From assembly GCA_036490715.1 (NCBI GenBank), contig DASXDL010000026.1, forward strand, positions 62,001 through 126,000: a DNA stretch of 64,000 nucleotides, read 5' to 3'. Of this stretch, positions 33,516 through 42,071 are shown in pieces (position 1 is the first letter of the stretch; the number at the start of each line of letters is the position of its first letter). Source of the stretch: FEN-1191 sp036490715 (GTDB taxonomy: Bacteria > Pseudomonadota > Gammaproteobacteria > Steroidobacterales > Steroidobacteraceae). Below the pieces are notes generated by a model, which worked only from the letters and a program-made list of their open reading frames with translations, made no database searches and was not told where the DNA came from. The position numbers and the translations under genes are program-made.

Positions 33516-34502
33516 TTAGCCGCCGGTGGCGGCGCGCTCGTGACCGGATTCGCGTTCGGCACTGGGCGGCTGACCATAATGCGCGCGGTAACACTTGGAA
33601 AAGTGCTGCGCCGAGCGAAAGCCGCAGGCCGTGGAAATGTCCAGCACCGACATCGACGTCTGCAGCAACAGCTCGCGCGCGCGACGCAGCCGGGTCTGCA
33701 GGTAGTACTTCTTTGGCGCACATTCCAGATGGCGCTTGAACAGCCGTTCGATCTGCCGGCGCGACAGGCGCGCCGCGGCGGCAATCTGCTCGAGCGACAG
33801 CGGTTCTTCGATGTTGCGCTCCATTACCTGTGCCACTTCGATCAGGCGGGCGTGGCCTAAGCCAACCTGGGCCCGCAGCGGCACGTACTGTCGGTCGCGG
33901 TCGTCACGCACGCGCTCGAGAATGAACTGCTCGGAAATCGACTGCGAGGTACGCGGGCCCAGTTTTTCCTTGACCAGCGTGAGCATCAGATCGAGCGGCG
34001 CCACCCCGCCGGAACAGGTGAAGCGGTCGCGGTCGATGGTGAACAGGCGGTCGCGGATCAGTACCCGCGGAAATTCCTCACGCAAGGCCGACAGATTTTC
34101 CCAGTGGATGGTCGCGCGGTAGTCATCCAGCAGGCCGGCGCGCGCCAGCGCATAGCCGCCGGTACACAGCGCCCCTAGCGGCGTACCACGGTCGGCCGCG
34201 CGTCGTAGTGCGGTCAGTATCGCCGGCGACACGGCCTCGCGTACGTCAATGCCGCCGCAGACGAACAGTATGTCGAGCTTGGTCAGCTGCCCCAACGCCA
34301 CTGACGGCGAGAGCTGCAGGCCGTTGCTGGCCATCGCCGCGCGCCCGTCGAGCGTCGTAAGCGACCATTGATAGGCCGTCTGGCCGGTGACAAGATTGGC
34401 CATCCGCAGCGGTTCGACCGCGTTCGACAGCGCGATCATCGAGTAATTCTCGAGGGTTAGAAACGCGTAACGGGTCGTACGCAGTTGTGCAACCGATCCC
34501 AC
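33516..34502 (-). CDS. GbdR-like transcriptional regulator (GATase1-like domain plus AraC HTH)
   Basis: 328 residues. The N-terminal DJ-1/PfpI-like domain has YAFLTLENYSMIALSNAVEPLR, LDILFVCGGI, GALCTGGYALARAGLLDDY and FTCSGGVAPLDLMLTLV. The C-terminal AraC domain has IAAAARLSRRQIERLFKRHL and VLDISTACGFRSAQHFSKCYR. It is closer in feel to Pseudomonas GbdR than the first regulator in this window, and it lies between the corrinoid operon and the Rieske oxygenase gene, both expected targets. GTG start with GAGG 6-9 nt upstream. The likely effector is glycine betaine or dimethylglycine, by analogy. Confidence 0.87.
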   Translation of the reverse strand: MGSVAQLRTTRYAFLTLENYSMIALSNAVEPLRMANLVTGQTAYQWSLTTLDGRAAMASNGLQLSPSVALGQLTKLDILFVCGGIDVREAVSPAILTALRRAADRGTPLGALCTGGYALARAGLLDDYRATIHWENLSALREEFPRVLIRDRLFTIDRDRFTCSGGVAPLDLMLTLVKEKLGPRTSQSISEQFILERVRDDRDRQYVPLRAQVGLGHARLIEVAQVMERNIEEPLSLEQIAAAARLSRRQIERLFKRHLECAPKKYYLQTRLRRARELLLQTSMSVLDISTACGFRSAQHFSKCYRAHYGQPPSAERESGHERAATGG

Positions 34503-34621
34503 CGGGCCCTCGTGGATGGCATCGGTCCTAGTATAGCGGAGGCCGGCGAGCCGCCCGCAGGTCGCATTTGTTGGCCTCGGCGTCGATAACGCGCACCCGC
34601 CGGCCGGGCGGCGGCCGCACT

Positions 34622-36232
34622 ATGACGGCCATGAATCCGCCCCCCGATCTCGCCCGCCTGATCGCCGAGCGCCGGCCCGGCTACAGCCTGCCGGCCCAGT
34701 TCTATCGCAGTCCGGAGATCTATCAGCTGGATCTGCAGGCGATCTTTTCGAGCCAATGGATCTTCGTCGGTGTCGAGCCGGAAATCGCCGCACCCGGCGA
34801 TCTGTTCACGGTCGATATCGGCCACGACTCCATTATCGTGCTACGCAGCGACGATGGCGCGGTGCGCGCGTTTCACAACCTGTGCCGACACCGCGGCGCG
34901 CGCCTGCGTCCCGCCGGCCCGGGCGTGGTCGGCAACCTGGTGTGCCCCTATCATCAGTGGACCTACAGCCTTACCGGCGAGCTGCTGCACTGCCAGCACA
35001 TGGGCGGGCAGTTCGAGCGCGCGCGGCACGGGCTCAAGCCGGTGCACGTGCGCACTCTGGCCGGGCTGATCTTCATTTGTCTGGCCGACCCGCCGGCGAG
35101 CGGATTCGATGCGATGCACTCGGCGATGGCGCCCTACATCGCGCCGCACGACGTTGCCCACACCAAGGTGGCCTATCAGAAGGACATCATCGAGCACGGC
35201 AACTGGAAGCTGACGATGGAAAACAACCGCGAGTGCTACCACTGCCTCGCGAACCATCCCGAGCTGACCGTGTCGCTACTCGAGTTCGGCTTTGGCTACC
35301 AACCCTCGAGCGACAATCACGATCAGATGCAGGAGTTCTACCAGTTGCTGGCGAGCAAGCACCGCCACTGGGAGAGTTGCGGCCTGCCGTCGCTGGAGAT
35401 CGACCGCCTCGAGGCGCCCACCGGTTTTCGCGCCGTGCGCCTGCCGATGGCTCGCGCCGGCGAATCGCAGACGCTGGATACCACAGCGGCATCGAGTCGC
35501 AAGCTCGCCGGCTTCACCCAATCGGATCTGGGTCATCTGTCGTTCTGGACGCAGCCGAATTCCTGGCATCACTTCATGAGCGATCACATCGTCAGCTTCT
35601 CGGTGCTGCCACTGGGCCCGGAGCGCACGCTGCTGCGCACTCGCTGGCTGGTGCACCAGGACGCCGTTGAGGGTGTCGACTATGACCTGAAGCGCCTGAC
35701 CGAGGTGTGGGCCGCCACCAACGACCAGGACAGCGCGCTGGTCGAGAATGCACAGCAAGGTATCGCCAGCTCAGCCTATCAGCCGGGCCCATACTCACCA
35801 TTCGCGGAAGGCCTGGTCGACCGGTTCTGTCATTGGTACCTAAGCCGCTTGTCCGAGGCGCAGAAGCTCGGCCCCCCGCCCTCGTCGAGGTCCGAGCCCG
35901 CCCCGCCCGAATCTGCGCCAGCGTCGGTGCCGGGCGATGGCTTGCCCCCGAGCTTCGAACCGGATGCTCGCAGCTTCTCCGTCACCTTCAGCCGATCCGG
36001 ACGCACAGTGACCTGCCGCGCCGATCAATCGATCCTGTCGGCGGCCGAGAGTGCCGGCCTGCCCCTGCCGTTCTCCTGCCGCGAAGGACGCTGCGGAACC
36101 TGCCGCTCGCGCCTGCTATCCGGCCAGGTCGACATGCGCCACGCTGGCGGCATCCGCCCGCGGCAGATCGAACTGGGCGATATCCTGGTGTGCTGCAGCC
36201 GCCCGCGGTCGGATATTGTTATCGAGCACTAA
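34622..36232 (+). CDS. GbcA-like glycine betaine Rieske monooxygenase fused to C-terminal 2Fe-2S ferredoxin
   Basis: 536 residues. The Rieske centre uses C88, H90, C108 and H111 (CRHRG and CPYHQW). The mononuclear iron region reads NWKLTMENNRECYHCLANHPEL near residue 200, with the two histidines expected for the family. This part resembles GbcA, which demethylates glycine betaine to dimethylglycine and formaldehyde with O2. A Pro/Ser-rich linker at about 417-450 leads to a plant-type ferredoxin domain with CREGRCGTC and a fourth Cys in LVCCS. Ferredoxin is normally the C-terminal part of the separate reductase GbcB; no flavin reductase gene is visible here. ATG 34622 or 34631 may be the start. 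Divergent from the GbdR-like gene. Confidence 0.88.
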   Translation: MTAMNPPPDLARLIAERRPGYSLPAQFYRSPEIYQLDLQAIFSSQWIFVGVEPEIAAPGDLFTVDIGHDSIIVLRSDDGAVRAFHNLCRHRGARLRPAGPGVVGNLVCPYHQWTYSLTGELLHCQHMGGQFERARHGLKPVHVRTLAGLIFICLADPPASGFDAMHSAMAPYIAPHDVAHTKVAYQKDIIEHGNWKLTMENNRECYHCLANHPELTVSLLEFGFGYQPSSDNHDQMQEFYQLLASKHRHWESCGLPSLEIDRLEAPTGFRAVRLPMARAGESQTLDTTAASSRKLAGFTQSDLGHLSFWTQPNSWHHFMSDHIVSFSVLPLGPERTLLRTRWLVHQDAVEGVDYDLKRLTEVWAATNDQDSALVENAQQGIASSAYQPGPYSPFAEGLVDRFCHWYLSRLSEAQKLGPPPSSRSEPAPPESAPASVPGDGLPPSFEPDARSFSVTFSRSGRTVTCRADQSILSAAESAGLPLPFSCREGRCGTCRSRLLSGQVDMRHAGGIRPRQIELGDILVCCSRPRSDIVIEH

Positions 36233-36381
36233 CCAGGCAGCCATACTAACTATCTGATTAGGCGGCGCATTATGTAGGCCGACCGGCCACGCTTTTCGCG
36301 CTCCCCGCCGGCACGGGCCTCCTATATGATCAATTCTGGGGGTTTATCCCCTCCTCCTGGTTGCCGGCTCGAAGGAAAGCA

Positions 36382-36648
36382 ATGACAAAGCGCTGCGTGC
36401 ACCTGGACTCAGTCAAGACTGATCGACAGAACACGCACGGCTGCGAGGAATGCCTCAAGACCGGCGACACCTGGGTGCATCTGCGACTGTGCCGCAGCTG
36501 TGGTCACGTGGGTTGCTGCGATGATTCCAAGAACCGCCATGCCACCAAGCACTTCCACGCCACCCGCCATCCGATCATCACCTCGATCGAGCCCGGAGAG
36601 AGCTGGAGCTGGTGCTACATCGACGAAATAGCCATGGAGCTTAGGTGA
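36382..36648 (+). CDS. UBP-type zinc finger protein
   Basis: 88 residues from ATG 36382, with GAAGGA at 36371-36376. The zf-UBP pattern is complete: CVHLD, CEECLKTG, LRLCRSCGHVGCCD, then HATKHFHATRHPI and a C-terminal WSWCYIDE. In eukaryotes this domain binds the ubiquitin tail. In bacteria it is often found beside a cyclic-nucleotide-domain thioredoxin-reductase-like gene, exactly as here, where the stop overlaps that gene's start (GTGA). Its bacterial role is unknown. Confidence 0.88.
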   Translation: MTKRCVHLDSVKTDRQNTHGCEECLKTGDTWVHLRLCRSCGHVGCCDDSKNRHATKHFHATRHPIITSIEPGESWSWCYIDEIAMELR

Positions 36649-38342
36649 GCGAGACGGCCGACCATACCAGCGAGCTGCTGCGCAGCCGTCATGCGCAGAT
36701 GTTCCCCAAGCTCACGGCAGCGCAGCTGACGCGGCTTGAGAGCCACGGTGCGCACCTCGATGCTGCTCGCGGCGACATTCTGGTCGAGGCCGGCGAGCGG
36801 CCACGCAAATTCCTGGTCGTGCTGACGGGCCGCCTGGAACTGTTGATCTCCCGGCATGAGCGCTACGACCTGCTCTACGCCCTGTCCGCCGGCCACTTCA
36901 CCGGCGAGATGAGCATGCTGCGCGGCAGTGCCGGCATCGTGCGCATCCGCGCCGGCACCGACTGCAGCTTGCTGGCGATCGACGTCGAGCAGCTGCGCTC
37001 GATCGTACAGACCGACGCCGAACTGAGCGAGCTGTTCATGCGCGCCTTCATCCTGCGTCGCATGGGACTGCTGTCGGAAGACAGCTGCGACGTGGTGCTG
37101 ATCGGCTCTTCACACTCGGCCGACTCGCTGCGGCTGGGCGAATTCCTGACCCGCAACACTTTGCCATTCAAGAGTCTGGAGGTGGAGTCCGACGCCGATG
37201 CGCGCGCCCTGCTCGAGCGCTTCCACGTTCCGGCGCAGGACGTGCCGGTAGTCATCTGCCGCGGTCAGAATGTGCTGAAGAATCCGAGCAACTTCGAAGT
37301 GGCTAACTGCCTCGGCATCAATCCGACCGTCGATGCTAAAACCATCTACGACCTGGTGATCATCGGTGCCGGACCGGCCGGCCTGGCAGCGGCGGTATAC
37401 GCGGCCTCCGAAGGCCTGAGCGTACGGCTGGTGGATACGATGGCCGCCGGCGGTCAGGCCGGCAGCAGTTCCAAGATCGAGAACTACCTAGGATTCCCGA
37501 CCGGCATCTCGGGGCACGCACTGGCGGGCCGGGCGCTGTCGCAAGCGCAGAAGTTCGGCGCCAATTTGACGGTCGCTCTGTGTGCCGTGCGGCTGCACAC
37601 CGAGCGGCGGCCGTTTCTGGTCGACCTGGACGAGGGCTCGTCGGTGATTGCCCACGTGGTGCTGATCGCCAGCGGCGCGCAGTATCGCTCGCCGGCCATC
37701 GAAAACCTGCCGCGCTATCTGGGCGCCGGGGTCTACTACGCTGCCACGGCGCTGGAAGCCAAGCTGTGCAAGGGCGAGGACATCATCGTGGTGGGCGGCG
37801 GCAACTCCGCCGGCCAGGCGGGGGTATTCCTCGCCGGCTCGTGCCGGCACGTGCATATGCTGGTGCGAGCCAACGGGCTGGCCGATTCGATGTCGCAATA
37901 CCTGATCGATCGGATCGAAAGCAGCCCCAACATCACCTTGCACGTGCGCACGCAGGTGACCGCGCTGGAGGGCGATCACGAACTGCAGCGCGTCACCTGG
38001 CGTTGCGCCGACGAGGCCGGTCCCGAGCAGCACGCCGTCGGCCACGTGTTCATGATGACCGGAGCGTCGCCCAATACCGCCTGGCTCAGTGGCTCAATCA
38101 CGCTCGACGATAAGGGCTTCATCAAGACCGGGCTCGATCTATCAGCACCGGACCTAGAGGCTGCCGGCTGGTCGCTGGCGCGACAGCCGTACCTGCTCGA
38201 GACCAGTCACTCAGGCATCTTCGCGGCCGGCGACGTGCGCTCCGGCAGCGTCAAGCGGGTTGCGGCCGCCGTCGGCGAGGGCTCAAGCTGCGTGCAGTTC
38301 GTGCACCGCGCCAGGACCGAATCGCATGGTGAGCTGTGCTGA
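36645..38342 (+). CDS. Cyclic-nucleotide-binding-domain thioredoxin-reductase-like flavoprotein
   Basis: 565 residues. A cNMP-binding domain covers about residues 15-130 (FLVVLTGRLELL, GHFTGEMSMLRG). A thioredoxin-like segment covers about 145-225 (VVLIGSSHSADSLRLGEFL, VPVVICRG). From about 238 to the end is a thioredoxin-reductase-type FAD/NAD(P) domain pair (LVIIGAGPAGLAAAVYAAS, GGQAGSSSKIENYLGFP, IIVVGGGNSAGQAGVF, GIFAAGDVRSG). The redox CxxC normally found before the NADPH motif is missing; YYAATALEAKLC stands there. It must use another electron acceptor or partner. Start GTG 36645 overlaps the UBP gene, and its stop overlaps egtB. Confidence 0.87.
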   Translation: MSETADHTSELLRSRHAQMFPKLTAAQLTRLESHGAHLDAARGDILVEAGERPRKFLVVLTGRLELLISRHERYDLLYALSAGHFTGEMSMLRGSAGIVRIRAGTDCSLLAIDVEQLRSIVQTDAELSELFMRAFILRRMGLLSEDSCDVVLIGSSHSADSLRLGEFLTRNTLPFKSLEVESDADARALLERFHVPAQDVPVVICRGQNVLKNPSNFEVANCLGINPTVDAKTIYDLVIIGAGPAGLAAAVYAASEGLSVRLVDTMAAGGQAGSSSKIENYLGFPTGISGHALAGRALSQAQKFGANLTVALCAVRLHTERRPFLVDLDEGSSVIAHVVLIASGAQYRSPAIENLPRYLGAGVYYAATALEAKLCKGEDIIVVGGGNSAGQAGVFLAGSCRHVHMLVRANGLADSMSQYLIDRIESSPNITLHVRTQVTALEGDHELQRVTWRCADEAGPEQHAVGHVFMMTGASPNTAWLSGSITLDDKGFIKTGLDLSAPDLEAAGWSLARQPYLLETSHSGIFAAGDVRSGSVKRVAAAVGEGSSCVQFVHRARTESHGELC

Positions 38343-39643
38343 GGCTGGCGCAGGACACGCTGCAACCGCTGGCCGGCGAGCTGTCGGTCGCGCGCCGCAG
38401 CACCGACGCCCTGCTCGCGCAGGTTCCCGACACGGCGCTGTTCGAGCGGCCGCTGCCGGAGCGCCATCGCATCGCCTTCTACCTCGGACACCTGGAGGCC
38501 TTCGACGTCAATCTGCTGCTGCGCGATGCCGCCGGGGCACCGGCACTGACCGATCGGCTCGACCGCTTGTTTGCCTTCGGCATCGACCCGGTCGGCGGGC
38601 TGCTGCCGAGCGATGCGGTGGCGGACTGGCCGCCGGTCGAGGCCATCCGCGCCTATGCGCGCCGCACGCGCGCGCGCGTGGACCAGTGGCTGACGCGGCT
38701 GCCGGATCGGCCGATCGACGGCGTCCCGGTCGCAACGCTGCTGCAGGCAGCGATCGAACATCGCTGGATGCATGCCGAGACCCTGGCCTACATGCTCAAC
38801 CGCTTGCCGCGCGAGCGGCCGCTGCGCCGGTTGGAGGCGACGCGCGCGGTCGATCATGGCGACATGCTGGCCGTGCCGGCCGGTGAGGCGACTCTCGGGG
38901 CGCCGCCTGATGGCAGTTTCGCCTGGGACAATGAATATCCGGCGCACACGCAGCACGTGCCGGCGTTTCGCATCGACCGCTACATGGTCACCAACGGCCA
39001 GTTCCTGCAATTCGTCCAGGCCGGAGGCTATGAGGATGCGCGCTGGTGGAGCCCGGAGGACTTTGTGTGGGTACGCCGACAGTCGTTGCAACACCCGGCC
39101 GCCTGGCTGCGAGCGCAGGAGGGCTGGCGGCTGTGGTCATTGCACGATGCCATCGCCTTTCAGGACAGCTGGCCGGTGTACGTCAGCTATGCCGAAGCCA
39201 GCGCCTATGCGCGCTGGACCAGTAGCCAGCTGCCGGATGAGGCGCAATGGCATCGCGCCGCCTACGGTACGCCGCAGGGCAGCGAACGAGCCTACCCCTG
39301 GGGTGATCAGGTCCCGGACAGTGATCTGGGCAATTTCGATTTCGCACGCTGGGATCCGATGCCGGTGAACGCCCATCCGCACAGCGCCAGCGCCTTTGGC
39401 GTGGAGGGCCTGCTCGGCAACGGCTGGGAATGGACCTCGACGCCGTTTGCGCCGTTTACGGGTTTTGCACCGCAATCGTTTTACCCGGGGTATTCGGCCG
39501 ATTTCACCGACGGGCGCCATTTCGTGCTCAAGGGCGGCTCGGCGCACACCGCGCAGCGACTGCTGCGACGCTCGTTTCGCAACTGGTTTCAGCCTTACTA
39601 CCCGTACCCCTTTGCCGGCTTTCGCTGCGTGAGGCCCCTATGA
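38336..39643 (+). CDS. egtB: Ergothioneine biosynthesis sulfoxide synthase EgtB
   Basis: 435 residues. The N-terminal DinB-like domain supplies the iron ligands H52 (LGHLEAF) and H142-x3-H146-x-E148 (EHRWMHAE), the EgtB signature. The C-terminal FGE-sulfatase-like domain starts near residue 180 (VPAGEATLGAPPDG) and includes FRIDRYMVTNGQFLQFV, WSSSQLP-like WTSSQLPDEAQWHRAA and GNGWEWTSTPF. EgtB joins hercynine to a cysteine or gamma-glutamylcysteine sulfur with O2. GTG 38336 overlaps the upstream flavoprotein gene and the 3' end overlaps egtD (ATGA). An OvoA-like specificity cannot be excluded, but OvoA normally carries a fused methyltransferase. Confidence 0.9.
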   Translation: MLRLAQDTLQPLAGELSVARRSTDALLAQVPDTALFERPLPERHRIAFYLGHLEAFDVNLLLRDAAGAPALTDRLDRLFAFGIDPVGGLLPSDAVADWPPVEAIRAYARRTRARVDQWLTRLPDRPIDGVPVATLLQAAIEHRWMHAETLAYMLNRLPRERPLRRLEATRAVDHGDMLAVPAGEATLGAPPDGSFAWDNEYPAHTQHVPAFRIDRYMVTNGQFLQFVQAGGYEDARWWSPEDFVWVRRQSLQHPAAWLRAQEGWRLWSLHDAIAFQDSWPVYVSYAEASAYARWTSSQLPDEAQWHRAAYGTPQGSERAYPWGDQVPDSDLGNFDFARWDPMPVNAHPHSASAFGVEGLLGNGWEWTSTPFAPFTGFAPQSFYPGYSADFTDGRHFVLKGGSAHTAQRLLRRSFRNWFQPYYPYPFAGFRCVRPL

Positions 39644-40620
39644 CCGAGCATCCGGAATCCAACCTCGTAACGGTCGATGACGCGGCGGCTGATTTTGCCG
39701 CGGACGTGCGCGCGGGCCTCGGCCATGACGGCCAGAAGACCCTGTCGCCGAAGTACCTGTACGACGCGCTCGGTTCGGCATTGTTCGAAGCGATCACGCA
39801 ATTGCCGGAGTATGGGCTGTGGCGGGCCGAGGGGCGGTTGCTGCATGCGCATGCGGAAGACATCGCCCGCAGCACCGAGGCCGCGAATCTGATCGAGCTG
39901 GGCAGCGGCAGCGCCAACAAGACCGCGCATCTGGTGCGCTCGCTGCTGCGGCGTCACCCTGTGTCCTATGCGACCGTTGACCTGTCGCCCAGCGCACTCG
40001 AGATGACGCGGCGGGAGCTTGGCGCGCTGCGGGGCGTGAATCTGCGCAGCATCGAGGGCGACTATCTGAGCGGCCTTGAACTGGCGGTTCGCTCGCGTCC
40101 GGCCGGCCGGCCGATCCTGGTGCTGTTCCTGGGCAGCTCGCTCGGCAACTTCGACTACACCACCAGCCGCACGTTCCTGCGCCGCATTCGCCGTGTGCTT
40201 CAGCCCGGCGACAGTTTGCTGCTCGGCGCCGATCTGCAAAAGCCGCTGGCGCAGATGGTCGCGGCCTATGACGACGCCCTGGGCGTGACCGCCGCCTTCA
40301 ATCTCAATCTGCTGGTGCGCATGAATCGCGAACTGGGGGCGGACTTTCAGCTGCCGCAGTTCGTGCATCGGGCACGCTTCAACGCCCTCACTCACGACGT
40401 CGAGATGCACATCGAGTCGCGCTGCGATCAGCGCGTGCAGATCCCGGGGGCCCGCCTGCAGATCGGCTTTGCCGCAGGCGAGACCATCCACACCGAGAGC
40501 AGCCACAAGTACTCGCTCGAAGAACTCGACAGCCTGACCCAGAACGCTGCCTTTCGTTGCACGGCGCAATGGGTCGACGCCGACTGGCGCTTCATGAGCG
40601 CCCTGTATCAGGCGCTCTGA
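39640..40620 (+). CDS. egtD: L-histidine N(alpha)-methyltransferase EgtD
   Basis: 326 residues, the usual EgtD length. Key segments: LSPKYLYDALGSALFEAIT, LPEYGLWRAEGRLL, the SAM-binding IELGSGSANKT, and VLFLGSSLGNFD with ADLQKP following. EgtD trimethylates histidine to hercynine, itself a betaine, using three S-adenosylmethionine. The ATG at 39640 overlaps the egtB stop and has GAGG 5 nt upstream; an in-frame extension to 39430 is a shadow of egtB. EgtA, EgtC and EgtE are not seen in this window. Confidence 0.92.
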   Translation: MTEHPESNLVTVDDAAADFAADVRAGLGHDGQKTLSPKYLYDALGSALFEAITQLPEYGLWRAEGRLLHAHAEDIARSTEAANLIELGSGSANKTAHLVRSLLRRHPVSYATVDLSPSALEMTRRELGALRGVNLRSIEGDYLSGLELAVRSRPAGRPILVLFLGSSLGNFDYTTSRTFLRRIRRVLQPGDSLLLGADLQKPLAQMVAAYDDALGVTAAFNLNLLVRMNRELGADFQLPQFVHRARFNALTHDVEMHIESRCDQRVQIPGARLQIGFAAGETIHTESSHKYSLEELDSLTQNAAFRCTAQWVDADWRFMSALYQAL

Positions 40621-40629
40621 CAGGTCGCG

Positions 40630-42054
40630 ATGGCGGGCGCCATCCGGGCCTGGCTGCTGATCAGCCTGCTGAGCGCCGTGGCTGGCAGCGCGGCTGCCGA
40701 CGATCACATAGCGATCAAGCTGCAGCAGCAAGCCTGGAGCGGCGATCTGGACGGCATGCTCCAGCGCGGTTATCTGCGGGTTCTGGTTCCCTACAGTCGC
40801 ACGCTGTACTTCGTCGATCTCGGCGGTGCCCAGCGCGGTATGAGTTACGACTTCATGCACGCGTTCGAGGACAGCTACAACCGCGTACTCGGCCGCAGCG
40901 AGCGGCGCCTGCAGGTCGTGTTCATCCCGGTGTCGCGCGCCCAGCTGCTGCCGATGCTGACCTCCGGTCAGGGCGATGTGATTGCCGCCGATCTGACCGT
41001 GACGCCCGAACGTCAGAAGGTGGTGGATTTCACCGTGCCGCTGGCCCGCGGTGTCAGCGAGATCATCGTCACCGGGCCGGGCGCCCCGCCGCTCTCCACG
41101 CTCGACGATCTGGCCGGCAAGGAGATCTTCGTCAGCCGCGCGAGCAGCTACTACGACAGCCTGCTGGCGCTTGACCAGCAGTTTCGCCGTCGCGGGCTCA
41201 CGCCGCTGCGATTGCGCGAGGCCCCGGGGAATTTCGAGCCGGAGGACATTCTGGAGATGGCCAACGCCGGCCTTACCAGCATCGTCGTGGCCGATAGCTA
41301 CCTGGCGCGCCTCTGGGGCCAGGTGTATCCGAACATTCGGGCACGCGAGGACCTGGTCGTACATCCGGGCGCAGACATCGCCTTCGCGCTACGCAAAGGC
41401 AGCCCGAAACTCAAGGCCGCGCTGGATGAGTTCTCCCGCTCACACGGCCAGGGCAGCGAGTTCGGCAATGTGACTTTGAAGAAATACCTCGGACCGACAC
41501 GCTGGGTGCGCAATGCCACCTCGGATCAGGAGCTGCGCAAGTTCAACACCCTGGTGTCGCTGTTTCAGAAATATGGCCGCCAGTACGACATCGACTGGCT
41601 GCTGATGGCGGCTCAGGGCTACCAGGAATCGCAGCTCGATCAGGACCGGCGCAGTTCGGTCGGTGCCGTGGGCGTGATGCAATTGATGCCATCGACCGGC
41701 GAGAAGATGCAGGTCGGCGACATCCGGCAGCTCGAGCCCAACATCCACGCCGGGGTCAAATACATCCGTTTCCTGGTGGATCAGTACTACAAGGATGAGC
41801 CGATGGATCGGCTCAACAAGGTGCTGTTCGCATTTGCCTCCTACAACGCCGGGCCCACCAAGGTCCGTGCGCTGCGCAGCGAGGCGCGCGTCCAGGGCCT
41901 GGATCCGAATGTGTGGTTCGACAACGTCGAGCGCATCGCGGCCGTCCGGATCGGACGCGAAACCGTGCAGTACGTCGCCAACATCTACAAGTACTACATC
42001 GCCTACACGCTGGTGCAGGACAAGGTGGCGCAGGAACTGCCGCAACCGCCCTAG
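40630..42054 (+). CDS. MltF-like periplasmic protein: solute-binding domain plus lytic transglycosylase domain
   Basis: 474 residues with a signal peptide (AWLLISLLSAVAGSAAA). Residues about 40-270 form a family-3 solute-binding domain (RGYLRVLVPYSRTLYFVD, VIAADLTVTPERQKVVDFT). Residues about 300-470 form an SLT lysozyme-like domain with the catalytic glutamate in GYQESQLDQ, followed by GVMQLMPSTG and SYNAGPTKV. MltF enzymes cleave peptidoglycan in the periplasm. It begins 9 bp after egtD, so it may be co-transcribed with the ergothioneine genes, although the functional link is unclear. Convergent with the ureohydrolase gene. Confidence 0.88.
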   Translation: MAGAIRAWLLISLLSAVAGSAAADDHIAIKLQQQAWSGDLDGMLQRGYLRVLVPYSRTLYFVDLGGAQRGMSYDFMHAFEDSYNRVLGRSERRLQVVFIPVSRAQLLPMLTSGQGDVIAADLTVTPERQKVVDFTVPLARGVSEIIVTGPGAPPLSTLDDLAGKEIFVSRASSYYDSLLALDQQFRRRGLTPLRLREAPGNFEPEDILEMANAGLTSIVVADSYLARLWGQVYPNIRAREDLVVHPGADIAFALRKGSPKLKAALDEFSRSHGQGSEFGNVTLKKYLGPTRWVRNATSDQELRKFNTLVSLFQKYGRQYDIDWLLMAAQGYQESQLDQDRRSSVGAVGVMQLMPSTGEKMQVGDIRQLEPNIHAGVKYIRFLVDQYYKDEPMDRLNKVLFAFASYNAGPTKVRALRSEARVQGLDPNVWFDNVERIAAVRIGRETVQYVANIYKYYIAYTLVQDKVAQELPQPP

Positions 42055-42071
42055 GGCCGCGGCCGGCTATT

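Noticed and set aside
36338..36352. GGGGG-TTTAT-CCCC hairpin before the UBP gene
   Set aside because: The stem is short, there is no T-run, and it is upstream of the ribosome binding site without a riboswitch-like context.
39598..41364. Long minus-strand ORF (588 codons) opposite egtD and mltF; similar long ORFs at 21151-23055, 49307-51118, 5109-6461, 15294-16634 and 25622-27016
   Set aside because: All lie antisense to strongly supported genes, have low-complexity Arg/Gln/His-rich composition and show no motifs. They are expected by-products of high GC codon bias.
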